The translations under genes and the position numbers were made by a program. Below the pieces are notes generated by a model that worked only from the letters and a program-made list of their open reading frames with translations, had not been told where the DNA came from and ran no database searches. A stretch of DNA of 64,000 nt from Paenibacillus sp. BIHB 4019. Lineage in GTDB: Bacteria > Bacillota > Bacilli > Paenibacillales > Paenibacillaceae. Numbering within the stretch: the first letter of the stretch is position 1; each line of letters begins with the position of its first letter. Below, in pieces: positions 51,692-60,758 of the stretch. Location of the stretch: assembly GCF_002741035.1 (NCBI RefSeq), contig NZ_CP016808.1, forward strand, positions 6,806,501 to 6,870,500. Direction: 5' to 3'.

Positions 51692-54453
51692 GATTGAATC
51701 CACGCTCTCGCACGGAGAGCGACGATAGCGGCAGCGATAGTGAAAATTGAAGCGACAGTTTCAATCCACGCTCTCGCACGGAGAGCGACGCTAGCCCCCG
51801 TCAGGATGTAAATATAGATCGGCGTGTTTCAATCCACGCTCTCGCACGGAGAGCGACTAGCAGTAAATACAGCGAAATGGGTACATGCTCGTTTCAATTC
51901 ACGCTCTCGCACGGAGAGCGACCAGCGACGGCAGCGGAAGCGGCGGCCAAGTTGGAGTTTCAATTCACGCTCTCGCACGGAGAGCGACGTTTCCGCAGCG
52001 TGCGCAGCGCAGCACGCCAGAGTTTCAATCCACGCTCTCGCACGGAGAGCGACAATGATGACGGCCTGCTTGCCTATACTCGTTTTATGTTTCAATCCAC
52101 GCTCTCGCACGGAGAGCGACCGTATCGCTAAACATAGAAATATGGTCTAGCATGTTTCAATCCACGCTCTCGCACGGAGAGCGACATTTGGTGGGCTCGC
52201 CTAGACGGCGGCACTGGCAGCGTTTCAATCCACGCTCTCGCACGGAGAGCGACCAAACGGCCCACGCCAGTTAAGATACAGCGGCATGTTTCAATCCACG
52301 CTCTCGCACGGAGAGCGACATGCAATGGCGGAAATGGCGGCAGCTGGTGAGGTGGTTTCAATCCACGCTCTCGCACGGAGAGCGACTCCAGTATTTAACG
52401 ATTCCCAAAACAAGAGGCAGGTTTCAATCCACGCTCTCGCACGGAGAGCGACGTGGGAATGATTGTTACAACATTTTTAGGATTTTATGTTTCAATCCAC
52501 GCTCTCGCACGGAGAGCGACTCTACTGGCGTACAGTCGCGCAGAACCAAACCGGTTTCAATCCACGCTCTCGCACGGAGAGCGACTATACCAGGTAGATA
52601 TGTAGAGATAAACGGCAATGTTTCAATCCACGCTCTCGCACGGAGAGCGACCTCTAGCCGCCGTGATATCTTCCAGCATCTTCGCGTTTCAATCCACGCT
52701 CTCGCACGGAGAGCGACAATTGACACAACTGGCTTACCGTTTATTTGCTCTGGTTTCAATCCACGCTCTCGCACGGAGAGCGACCCCACGCCTTTGTCCT
52801 GCGTATCGGAGCCGGTACCGGTTTCAATCCACGCTCTCGCACGGAGAGCGACTCTCCGAAATCCCATCAGCTTGGTAGCCAGCATGGTTTCAATCCACGC
52901 TCTCGCACGGAGAGCGACGCGAGAGCTCGACGGAACGTTGAAGTACATTGACGAGTTTCAATCCACGCTCTCGCACGGAGAGCGACAAGAGCCTGTGGAA
53001 GAGGCTCTCGTAAACGACCTGTTTCAATCCACGCTCTCGCACGGAGAGCGACCCATCCTCAATAAGCTTCTCTGCTATATCTGCCGGTTTCAATCCACGC
53101 TCTCGCACGGAGAGCGACGCGTATATTTGACGGGGTTTTCAGATAGCTTCGTTGTTTCAATCCACGCTCTCGCACGGAGAGCGACCTTCACGTCGTCCGG
53201 GTCTTCTACTCCCGTCGCGGTGTTTCAATCCACGCTCTCGCACGGAGAGCGACCAGGCGAAGACGGAGCAAGCCCGAAATGCTGCATGTTTCAATCCACG
53301 CTCTCGCACGGAGAGCGACTCGTCCACTTCTGCGCCCAAGTCATGCGCCGTATGTTTCAATCCACGCTCTCGCACGGAGAGCGACATGGTCGTGTTTGGC
53401 GTTTTTGTTCTGATAATTATGTTTCAATCCACGCTCTCGCACGGAGAGCGACAAAGCCCCCTTAAGCCGCCGCCTTTTTGAGCCCACGTTTCAATCCACG
53501 CTCTCGCACGGAGAGCGACAAGCATAAGTTGTCAACGCAAACAAGGATTGCGCGTTTCAATCCACGCTCTCGCACGGAGAGCGACGCATAAAACGAGACA
53601 AGGGGTTGTGTTAATGTCGGTTTCAATCCACGCTCTCGCACGGAGAGCGACGAATTCTTTAGCGATTTTGGCAGACATTTCATGAGTTTCAATCCACGCT
53701 CTCGCACGGAGAGCGACCTAACATGCCTATGATAGATATATAACATCATAGGGGTTTCAATCCACGCTCTCGCACGGAGAGCGACTTTACTTTTCTTTTT
53801 CGCACCCTCTACCATGTTACGTTTCAATCCACGCTCTCGCACGGAGAGCGACCTTCATGAGCAAACGTCAAAGTGACGAATTCACTGTTTCAATCCACGC
53901 TCTCGCACGGAGAGCGACAAGCCCCCTTAAGCCGCCGCCTTTTTGAGCCCACGTTTCAATCCACGCTCTCGCACGGAGAGCGACGAGCAGCTTGTCCCAA
54001 TATTTACGACGCAGCTTAGGTTTCAATCCACGCTCTCGCACGGAGAGCGACCGTAACAGTGTTGTGCTGAAGAATGTGTTTAAATTTGTTTCAATCCACG
54101 CTCTCGCACGGAGAGCGACTCTCAGCCTCAGCCTCAGCAGAATGTTTATAATCAGTTTCAATCCACGCTCTCGCACGGAGAGCGACGGTTTCTCTTGCTA
54201 GTATTAGCCGTATTTTTCCTCGTTTCAATCCACGCTCTCGCACGGAGAGCGACCTATACGTTTCAACGCCAACAACCGCGATAGCACAGTTTCAATCCAC
54301 GCTCTCGCACGGAGAGCGACACTTTTGCCCGATCCTATTACCCCTATATACTGTTGTTTCAATCCACGCTCTCGCACGGAGAGCGACCTATCATAGACAA
54401 TTTAACCCATGGTAGTCAATAGTTTCAATCCACGCTCTCGCACGGAGAGCGAC
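51692..54453 (-). CRISPR. Type I-C CRISPR array 2, 42 repeats, 41 spacers
   Basis: The repeat is the same as in array 1. Starts run from 51692 to 54422 with a period of 65-68 bp, and spacers are 33-36 nt. The leftmost repeat (51692) has two changes in its first five bases, and the repeats at 51891 and 51957 share CAATTC for CAATCC, marking the old end on the left. One spacer occurs twice (53453-53487 and 53919-53952). The array is read right to left from its leader at 54454. Confidence 0.98.
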
Positions 54454-54624
54454 AGCATATCTCATGAAGCCTTGCACAGCAAGGGGAAAATGGTATATAT
54501 CCGCGAACCTCTTCATTCAACTCCATTTCCTAATGCCCATGGAAATAAAAATCCGAGTTTTCCCTGATCTGGCGCAGTGTGCGAAACTCCCGGGGTTTTC
54601 ATGGGGGCTTAACGTTCGCGCGAC
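54454..54624 (-). promoter_or_regulatory. Leader of array 2
   Basis: It starts AGCATATCTCATGAAGCCTT and has CCGCGAACC, CAGTGTGCGAA and TTCGCGCGA at positions matching leader 1, so both arrays can acquire spacers with the one Cas1-Cas2 set. It reaches close to the end of the radical SAM gene. Confidence 0.85.
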
Positions 54625-54693
54625 ACTTCTCTTTTATCCTAGCATTCAAACCTGCCACTTACAATCATTTCCTGCGAAACTCCACTCACCCGC

Positions 54694-55512
54694 TCAAGGC
54701 TCAAACCCCGCCTGACTTATAAAAAGCTGCTCTTCCCCAAAAACCTCACGGAACTGCCGATAAACAGCCTCGTAAGCCGAAGGCTCATTCCATTCCTCAG
54801 CTCCCAGCTGCGCATACAGTGTCTCCAGTCCAAGTCGCATAGTTCGTTTACCACCGCTTCCATCACCCATAAAATAATCGTCTATGCACACCCGATCCAC
54901 GAGCGGAGCTAGCTTGCCTGCAAATGCCTCGCTGCTTGGCAGCAGCGGCGCAACCGCCGCCTGAGTCGGTACTCCTGCTTCCTTCAACAATTGCAAAGCT
55001 TTCAATCGCGCTTGAATAGGCGGAGCCATCGGTGAAAAATGCTTCCGAATCGCCTCCAAATCTGTCTCCACCGTCATACTGACGCGTACCCGACTTCCCA
55101 GGCGGTGAAGCAAGTCGATATCGCGAGTGACCAGCGGGCTTCTCGTCTGAACTAGTAAAAAGTCCGGCGGTTCCTCCGCCATCGCCTCCAGCAAGGAGCG
55201 CGTCACCTGCTCCTTATATTCGGCTGGCTGATACGGGTCTGTACTGGAAGACATAAAAATCGTCACGGGCCCCTTCGCCTTCGTTTTTCGCAGCTCTTTC
55301 TTAAGCAGCTCGGCAGCATTCAGCTTGACATCAACCCAGCTTCCCCATTCCTGCCCACGGAAAATGGACACCGGCATGCCGCGCACATAGCAATAAGAGC
55401 AAGCAAATGCGCAGCCTGTATAAGGATTGAGCGAATGGCTGTAGCCTGACAGAAAGCCGGTTCCTTTATTAAGCAGCGTCTTCGGCTGCTTATATAAAAG
55501 CACACTTTTCAT
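54694..55512 (-). CDS. Radical SAM protein, spore photoproduct lyase family
   Basis: The 272-residue protein has the radical-SAM triad in NPYTGCAFACSYCYVRGMPV (CxxxCxxC, about residues 28-47) and then TIFMSSSTDPYQPAEYK and VRVSMTVETD. It belongs to the short SPL-like group (Rv2578c-type), whose substrates are unknown; it lacks the longer N-terminus of true SplB. GGAGGGG precedes ATG. It lies directly behind the leader of array 2. Confidence 0.88.
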   Translation of the reverse strand: MKSVLLYKQPKTLLNKGTGFLSGYSHSLNPYTGCAFACSYCYVRGMPVSIFRGQEWGSWVDVKLNAAELLKKELRKTKAKGPVTIFMSSSTDPYQPAEYKEQVTRSLLEAMAEEPPDFLLVQTRSPLVTRDIDLLHRLGSRVRVSMTVETDLEAIRKHFSPMAPPIQARLKALQLLKEAGVPTQAAVAPLLPSSEAFAGKLAPLVDRVCIDDYFMGDGSGGKRTMRLGLETLYAQLGAEEWNEPSAYEAVYRQFREVFGEEQLFISQAGFEP

Positions 55513-55597
55513 CGTAACCCCTCCAGCTTGCAGAAAGCAGGCTTTGCTTTATTCAGCTTTGCTCTACTTTACTCCTCTATACTTTTCTTCTACAGTA

Positions 55598-56293
55598 TTA
55601 GCTTTTCACGGCTTTCCGCTTCATGCTGCGGATAATCGCTTTCGCATCCGGATCGATGCGGTACGATTCGGTTATTTTTTGCAGCGCTTTGTTATAAGTG
55701 AAAGTGTCGAGCGCATTATTTTTCAAATAGGCCATCGTCGGCTCCGGTTGCTTGATATAGCAAATGGATAGCGCCCATGCGACGGCCATTTTCACATAAT
55801 ACGCAGGATGGTCAATCTGATCGAGCCGCTGAAGCACCCGCTCCATATATTCCTCCGTTACATAAAAATTAAGCAGCATAACCGCGGCAAAACGCAAATC
55901 GTACTCCTGCTCCGAAGCAAAATACGGCTGGATAAAATCCCATATTTCCTGTTCATGTTTTTTGGTCACCTTCAGCCCCGCACAGAAGCTGTCGCAGACG
56001 GACCAGTTATCAATTTTCGGCACAAAATCAGCGATATAGCGCTGAAGCTCCTCCATATCCGTCTTCACGAGGCCAATGACCATGCCTTGCAGCATGACCT
56101 CCTCGAAAAATTCATCGTCCGCCTCCGCCAAGTAGGCGCGCCAGCCGCCCTTCGCAATTTCCGCTGCAAGCTTGCGCAGCTCCGGCAGCCGAACACCCAT
56201 TACATTGCTAATATTCGGAATCAGCGACGCAGCGAACTTCTGATAATCCGCCTCCGCACGCATAAGCAGCTCTTCCCTTATCGTTTTGACCAT
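55598..56293 (-). CDS. DNA alkylation repair protein, AlkD-like HEAT-repeat family
   Basis: The 231-residue protein is all-helical. It has SNVMGVRLPELRKLA at the start, DNWSVCDSFC with the conserved Trp and Asp near residues 97-102, and then LRFAAVMLLNFYV and YYVKMAVAWALSICY. AlkD-type glycosylases remove positively charged alkylated bases without flipping them. GGGGGA lies seven bases before ATG. Confidence 0.9.
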   Translation of the reverse strand: MVKTIREELLMRAEADYQKFAASLIPNISNVMGVRLPELRKLAAEIAKGGWRAYLAEADDEFFEEVMLQGMVIGLVKTDMEELQRYIADFVPKIDNWSVCDSFCAGLKVTKKHEQEIWDFIQPYFASEQEYDLRFAAVMLLNFYVTEEYMERVLQRLDQIDHPAYYVKMAVAWALSICYIKQPEPTMAYLKNNALDTFTYNKALQKITESYRIDPDAKAIIRSMKRKAVKS

Positions 56294-56413
56294 TTCTATC
56301 CCCCGCTATTCCATTTCGTTCGTCTTATCCTTACTATACCTCAAGCAGCCAAGGCTGTAAGCCTAAGAGAATGAAAGAGCAAGATAACGAAATTTCTCAT
56401 AACTAGTTAAAAA

Positions 56414-56451
56414 ATATAGCCAAACAGCGTAAGGATGCTGTTTGGCTATAT
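56414..56451 (-). terminator. Terminator downstream of tyrS
   Basis: ATATAGCCAAACAGC and GCTGTTTGGCTATAT form a 15-bp stem. Six T follow on the minus strand. It lies about 290 bases after the tyrS stop. The gap 56294-56744 holds no gene that I can support. Confidence 0.8.
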
Positions 56452-56689
56452 TTACGCCGTCCCTTTTTGGCCAGGCAACGGTTCAATCTGAATCTTTGGC
56501 GGACAGAGATGCCGCTATTTTCCCAAAACAACGCTAGATGGAGAGGTTCGCGGACTCAGGAGCCGCTAATGGCTGCGAATACCCCGCTTTTGTGCAAAAT
56601 TTCCACAGATAACGGATCTCCTGTCCGCTCAAGCGCTGAAATCAACCAAAAGCTTAAAATAGCGGATCGTCAGGCCGCGAAAAAGAAGT

Positions 56690-56738
56690 ATGCTTCATGC
56701 TTCATGCTTCATGCTTCATGCTTCATGCTTCATGCTTC
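56690..56738. repeat. 7-bp microsatellite (TGCTTCA)n
   Basis: About seven perfect copies of TGCTTCA lie just downstream of the tyrS stop. Such a run is prone to slippage. No function is visible. Confidence 0.9.
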
Positions 56739-56744
56739 CTAATT

Positions 56745-58004
56745 CTAGCTCAGCTTTACTAAGCTGTAGCTTTTTTTGCCTTTGCGGATAATGATGAACC
56801 GTCCGCCAATCGCATGCTCGGCTGTAACGGTAAACTCCAGCTCTGTCACCTTCTCGCCGTTCATGGAGATAGCGCCCTTCGTAATATCCTCGCGCGCTTG
56901 GCGCTTCGAAGGCTCAATGCCGAGATCGACGAGCCAGTCGACGATGTTTTTCGGCTCACCGTCTGCTGTGAAGGTCGGCATTTCTTTAAAGCCCTGCTCA
57001 ATTTCATCCGCTGTGAGCGAGCGAATGTCGCCGCTGAACAGCGCCGCTGTTATGCGCTTCGCCTGCTCCAGCATGTCCTCGCCGTGCACGAATTTCGTCA
57101 TTTCCTCTGCCAGCGCCTTCTGCGCCTCGCGTTTATGAGGCTCGGTTTGCACCTTCTCCTCAAGCGCTTCAATTTCCGCCTTGCTCAGGAACGTAAAGAA
57201 CTTCAAGTATTTCACGACATCGCGGTCATCGGTATTCGCCCAGAACTGGTAAAATTCGAATGGCGTCGTTTTATTCGGGTCAAGCCAGATCGCGCCGCCC
57301 GCCGTTTTGCCGAATTTCGTGCCGTCGGCTTTCAGCATGAGCGGAATTGTCAGGCCGAACGCTTTCGCTTCTGCGCCTTCTTTTTTCCGAATCAGGTCAA
57401 GGCCGCTCGTAATGTTGCCCCATTGATCGGAACCGCCGATTTGCAGCTGAACATCCTCGTTCTGGAATAGGTGCAAGTAGTCGAGCGACTGCAAAATTTG
57501 GTACGAAAACTCGGTAAACGAGATGCCGCTATCGAGTCTGCTCGAGACGACGTCCTTCGCCAGCATCGTATTGATGCTGAAGTTTTTACCGAAGTCGCGC
57601 AAAAATTCAATGACATTGATTTTGTGCGTCCAGTCGTAGTTGTTGACCATGCGCACCTGGTTGTCGCCGTCGGTCATAAAAAGCTTTTTCAGCTGGGCAC
57701 TGAGTGCATCCACATTCGCCTGCACCTGCTCCAGCGTTTGCAGCGAGCGCTCGGTCTGGCGTCCGCTCGGATCGCCGATCGTTCCGGTCGCTCCGCCAAT
57801 CAGAATGACCGGGCGATGGCCTGCCAGTTGGAAACGCTTGAGCATCATAAACGGAATCAAGTGGCCGATATGCATGCTGTCGCCTGTAGGATCAACGCCG
57901 CAGTACAGCGATACGGCCTTCGTATTCGTCAGCTCGCGAAGTCCTTCCGCATCCGTCTGCTGGTTAATAGCATCGCGCCATTCGAGTTCATCCATAATAT
58001 TCAA
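56745..58004 (-). CDS. tyrS: Tyrosyl-tRNA synthetase
   Basis: The 419-residue class I synthetase has the HIGH motif in SMHIGHLIPF, KFGKT (a KMSKS variant) in ADGTKFGKTAGG, Tyr-binding YQILQSLDYLHL and a C-terminal S4-type RNA-binding domain. The ATG at 57993-57995 lies 18 bases from AAGGGG, so TTG at 58002-58004, nine bases away, is the likely start. It is controlled by a T-box leader about 290 bases upstream. Confidence 0.95.
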   Translation of the reverse strand: MNIMDELEWRDAINQQTDAEGLRELTNTKAVSLYCGVDPTGDSMHIGHLIPFMMLKRFQLAGHRPVILIGGATGTIGDPSGRQTERSLQTLEQVQANVDALSAQLKKLFMTDGDNQVRMVNNYDWTHKINVIEFLRDFGKNFSINTMLAKDVVSSRLDSGISFTEFSYQILQSLDYLHLFQNEDVQLQIGGSDQWGNITSGLDLIRKKEGAEAKAFGLTIPLMLKADGTKFGKTAGGAIWLDPNKTTPFEFYQFWANTDDRDVVKYLKFFTFLSKAEIEALEEKVQTEPHKREAQKALAEEMTKFVHGEDMLEQAKRITAALFSGDIRSLTADEIEQGFKEMPTFTADGEPKNIVDWLVDLGIEPSKRQAREDITKGAISMNGEKVTELEFTVTAEHAIGGRFIIIRKGKKSYSLVKLS

Positions 58005-58087
58005 AGCAAACAACCCCTTTTCTATTCGATAATAATGGTCATGATTTACGTTAATGAGCACAATAACGCACTGGGCTAGGCTTTTTC

Positions 58088-58135
58088 AAAATATAAGCAT
58101 TTATAAGTTTTTCACGTATAAATAGGCTTATATTT
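58088..58135. repeat. Palindromic repeat, copy 1, in the tyrS leader
   Basis: AAATATAAGCATTTATAAG and TATAAATAGGCTTATATTT form an imperfect hairpin. The sequence recurs at 58190. It lies between the T-box terminator and the tyrS start. Confidence 0.85.
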
Positions 58136-58189
58136 CTACGACAAAGCTCTTCGCACGTCCCAGAAGGACGACGAAGTCGTTTTTGCTTG

Positions 58190-58236
58190 AAATATAAGCA
58201 TTTATAAGTTTTGCACTTATAAATAGGCTTATATTT
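58190..58236. repeat. Palindromic repeat, copy 2, in the tyrS leader
   Basis: Nearly identical to the repeat at 58088, 102 bp away, with a more complete stem (TTATAAG / CTTATAA). It resembles an interspersed palindromic element of the genome. Confidence 0.85.
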
Positions 58237-58295
58237 CTCGGACTGAAACGCGCCGCGCCGCCTGAGGACGGCGACAGCCGTTCCACCTTGGGCAA

Positions 58296-58560
58296 CAAAA
58301 AATCGCCCCTCGTCTACTGGAGACATAGGGACGATTGAATAACCGTGGTACCACCCAACTTGCACAAACAGCTAGAAAAAAAGCTGCTCATACCGCTTTC
58401 GGCGAAATATCGTTCGCCCTGCCGCTTGGCATTACCCAAGATACTCCAGAGTGTAATTCGCAGCCCATGTATGTGTCAGGTCTCATCAACCCCTGACTTT
58501 CTGCAACAGGGACAAAGCTGCTACTGCGCTCTATCAACGTATAACATGTATTAGATTATA
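58296..58560 (-). ncRNA. T-box riboswitch of tyrS
   Basis: On the minus strand a stem I with a UAC (Tyr) triplet in CGAATTACAC (about 58453-58455) is followed by the T-box GGGTGGTACCACGG (58343-58356). A terminator follows (58296-58337, ending in a T run). Uncharged tRNA-Tyr would bind and favour the antiterminator. The specifier is read by eye. Confidence 0.9.
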
Positions 58561-58563
58561 GAC

Positions 58564-58592
58564 AGTATAGCGGAACGTGAAAATCATTGCAA
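58564..58592 (-). promoter_or_regulatory. tyrS promoter
   Basis: On the minus strand TTGCAA (58587-58592) and TATACT (58564-58569) are 17 bp apart, just upstream of the T-box stem I. Confidence 0.75.
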
Positions 58593-58602
58593 GCCTAAAC
58601 GT

Positions 58603-58777
58603 GAGGTGAAAACATATGATGAAAAAGAAGCTGCGCTGCATGAAAAGCTTGGCTTACGATCGCCATTCCCCTTGAAATTCTTTGAATCAGCCACAATAGG
58701 TTGAATTTCAAGGGTAAAAGCGAACGCTGACGCTTCTTCAGCTCAACCTTTTCATTTCGCTACGCTTTTTTCACCGC
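58603..58777. repeat. Long imperfect inverted repeat
   Basis: GAGGTGAAAA and GAAAAGCTTGGCT on the left pair with AGCTCAACCTTTTC and TTTTTTCACC on the right. An inner pair CCCTTGAAATTC / GAATTTCAAGGG closes the loop. It resembles the element at 29484 (GATCGC near the loop, GCGAACGCT, CTTTTC). Confidence 0.6.
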
Positions 58778-58791
58778 CCTTTTTTGCCTTC

Positions 58792-59703
58792 CTATTCCTT
58801 TACCGCCCCTATAGTCAGCCCTTGAACGAAATAACGCTGGAAAAAAGGATAAGCGAGCACGATCGGTCCCGTCGCCAGCACGACCATCGCCATCCGCGAC
58901 GTATCCTGCGGCATGTTTTGCAATATACCGGTGCTGATCGCCGAATTGGTCGAATTTTGCATAATGAACTGCATGCTCGTCTCAATTCGCATCAGCATCG
59001 ATTGCAGCGGCACCAAATTAGGCGAATCAATATACAAGAGTGCATTAAACCAGTCATTCCAATAGCCAAGCGTATTGAATAGGCCAATCGTCGCAATGCC
59101 GGGAAGCGACAGCGGCAGCACGAGCCGAATAAACGTTTGCAGCTCGCTCGCCCCATCGATTTTTCCCGATTCAATAATGGCGGTAGGCACCATCGTACTG
59201 AAAAATGTTCGCATAATGAGAATATAAAACGCATTGACGAGCATTGGCATAATGAGCGCCCATATCGTATCCTTCATATGCAGCAGTTGCGTAACGACGA
59301 TGAAGGTCGGCACCATGCCGCCGTTGAACAGCATCGTAAAAATCGCAAAAAAGCTGAATAATTGGCGATATTTAAAGCTTTTCTGGGAAATCGCGTACGC
59401 ATAAAGCGTAATGATGACAAGGCTTAATAGCGTACCGACAACCGTTACAAAAATCGTAACGCCATACGAGCGCAGCAGCGCCTCGCCTGTCCGAAATATA
59501 TATTGGTACGCCTCCAGGCTCCATTCCTTCGGAATAATGCGGTAGCCGTTCGAGGCGAGCGATTTTTCATTCGTAAATGAAATAATGACGACGAACACAA
59601 AAGGAAAAACGCAAGCAATCGCAATGACACCTGTCAGCAGGCTCAGGAGAAAGTTGGCAGCAGGTGAGATTTGATCGAAACGCTTTGATTTTTTTACGGG
59701 CAC
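58792..59703 (-). CDS. CUT1 ABC transporter permease, LplC/YtcP type
   Basis: The 303-residue permease has the Lpl-type features: the cytoplasmic EAA-like loop IESGKIDGASELQTFIRLVL and an ending in GLTIGAVKE. The EAA motif is altered to ESG, as in LplC/YtcP proteins. GTG at 59701-59703 follows GGAGGAG. It is the last gene of this operon. Confidence 0.92.
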   Translation of the reverse strand: MPVKKSKRFDQISPAANFLLSLLTGVIAIACVFPFVFVVIISFTNEKSLASNGYRIIPKEWSLEAYQYIFRTGEALLRSYGVTIFVTVVGTLLSLVIITLYAYAISQKSFKYRQLFSFFAIFTMLFNGGMVPTFIVVTQLLHMKDTIWALIMPMLVNAFYILIMRTFFSTMVPTAIIESGKIDGASELQTFIRLVLPLSLPGIATIGLFNTLGYWNDWFNALLYIDSPNLVPLQSMLMRIETSMQFIMQNSTNSAISTGILQNMPQDTSRMAMVVLATGPIVLAYPFFQRYFVQGLTIGAVKE

Positions 59704-59721
59704 CTATAGCTCCTCCTTCGT

Positions 59722-60663
59722 TTAAAACAAGGCATTATCCTTGTTTTTTCTTCTGACGATGTAGTTAGATAGCAGAACAAGCAGAAACCCGACGAAGGAC
59801 TGATAAAGCCCGGCAGCCGTGCTCATGCCGATTTCGCCGTTCACCTTCAAGCCTCGGAACACATACGTATCAATGACGTTGGTCATCGAATAGAGCAGGC
59901 CTGAATCCCGTGGCACCTGATAAAAGAGTCCAAAATCCGCGTAAAAGATTTTTCCGACAGCGAGCAGCGTCATAATCGATATGACCGGAGCGAGCAGCGG
60001 AATCGTAATATTCGTAATTTGCTTCCATTTGCCTGCACCGTCAATCATCGCAGCCTCATAAAGCGAGCGGTCAATTCCCATAATAGCCGCCAAATACACG
60101 ACGCTGCTGTAGCCAACGCCTTTCCACAGGTTGACCAATACGAGAATAAACGGCCATTTGGATGGCTCCGAATACCAATTAATTCGTTCCATTCCCATCC
60201 ATTCGAGCGTTTTATTCATCAGCCCTTTATCAAAGCTGAGGAAGCTGAATACAAAATAGCCGACAATGACCCATGATAGAAAATAAGGCATAAACATTGC
60301 GGTTTGAAAAAACTTGCTCAGCCGCCTATTCTTAAGTTCGACTAAAATAATCGCCAGCGCAACGGCCAAGATAAGCCCTAAAATTATAAAGGCTGCATTA
60401 TAAAGCACCGTATTGCGCGTAATGATGTAGGCGTCCGAGGTGCTGAACAAAAACTTAAAGTTGTCTAGACCCACCCACTTGCTATTCATGATGCTGGCAA
60501 AAAAGCCATCCTTGCTGTATCTGTACTGTTTAAAGGAAATAATCGTTCCCGCCATCGGCAGGTAGGAAAAAAGCAAAAACCAGAGGGCACCTGGCAGCAC
60601 CATCAAGAGCATCGCTCGATTGCGCAGAATGTCCCGTGAAAATATTTTCAGCTTGTCGAACAT
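59722..60663 (-). CDS. CUT1 ABC transporter permease, LplB/YteP type
   Basis: The 313-residue permease has LLMVLPGALWFLLFSYLPMA as first helix and the EAA loop EAAMIDGAGKWKQITNITIP. ATG at 60661-60663 was chosen because AAGGAG lies nine bases upstream; an in-frame ATG nearer to it has no spacing. It ends 18 bases before the next permease gene. Confidence 0.92.
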   Translation of the reverse strand: MFDKLKIFSRDILRNRAMLLMVLPGALWFLLFSYLPMAGTIISFKQYRYSKDGFFASIMNSKWVGLDNFKFLFSTSDAYIITRNTVLYNAAFIILGLILAVALAIILVELKNRRLSKFFQTAMFMPYFLSWVIVGYFVFSFLSFDKGLMNKTLEWMGMERINWYSEPSKWPFILVLVNLWKGVGYSSVVYLAAIMGIDRSLYEAAMIDGAGKWKQITNITIPLLAPVISIMTLLAVGKIFYADFGLFYQVPRDSGLLYSMTNVIDTYVFRGLKVNGEIGMSTAAGLYQSFVGFLLVLLSNYIVRRKNKDNALF

Positions 60664-60711
60664 GTCGTTCATCTCCTTAAGCGGGCAGCTTCCCAATGCT
60701 CGTTATCGTTA

Positions 60712-60746
60712 TAAAAAAGAGAGGCAAATCCGAAAATTCGCCTCTC
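60712..60746 (-). terminator. Attenuating terminator between binding protein and permeases
   Basis: GAGAGGCGAA and TTTGCCTCTC form the stem, and six T follow on the minus strand. Partial readthrough would give more binding protein than permease. Confidence 0.8.
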
Positions 60747-60758
60747 CCTATCCACAGA

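Noticed and set aside
51824..54201. Several reading frames up to 381 codons through array 2
   Set aside because: The protein repeats mirror the CRISPR repeat in different frames; the spacers supply the variable parts.
56467..56742. 91-codon frame ending in the 7-bp repeat
   Set aside because: It has no ribosome site or family likeness, and its C-terminus is only the microsatellite.
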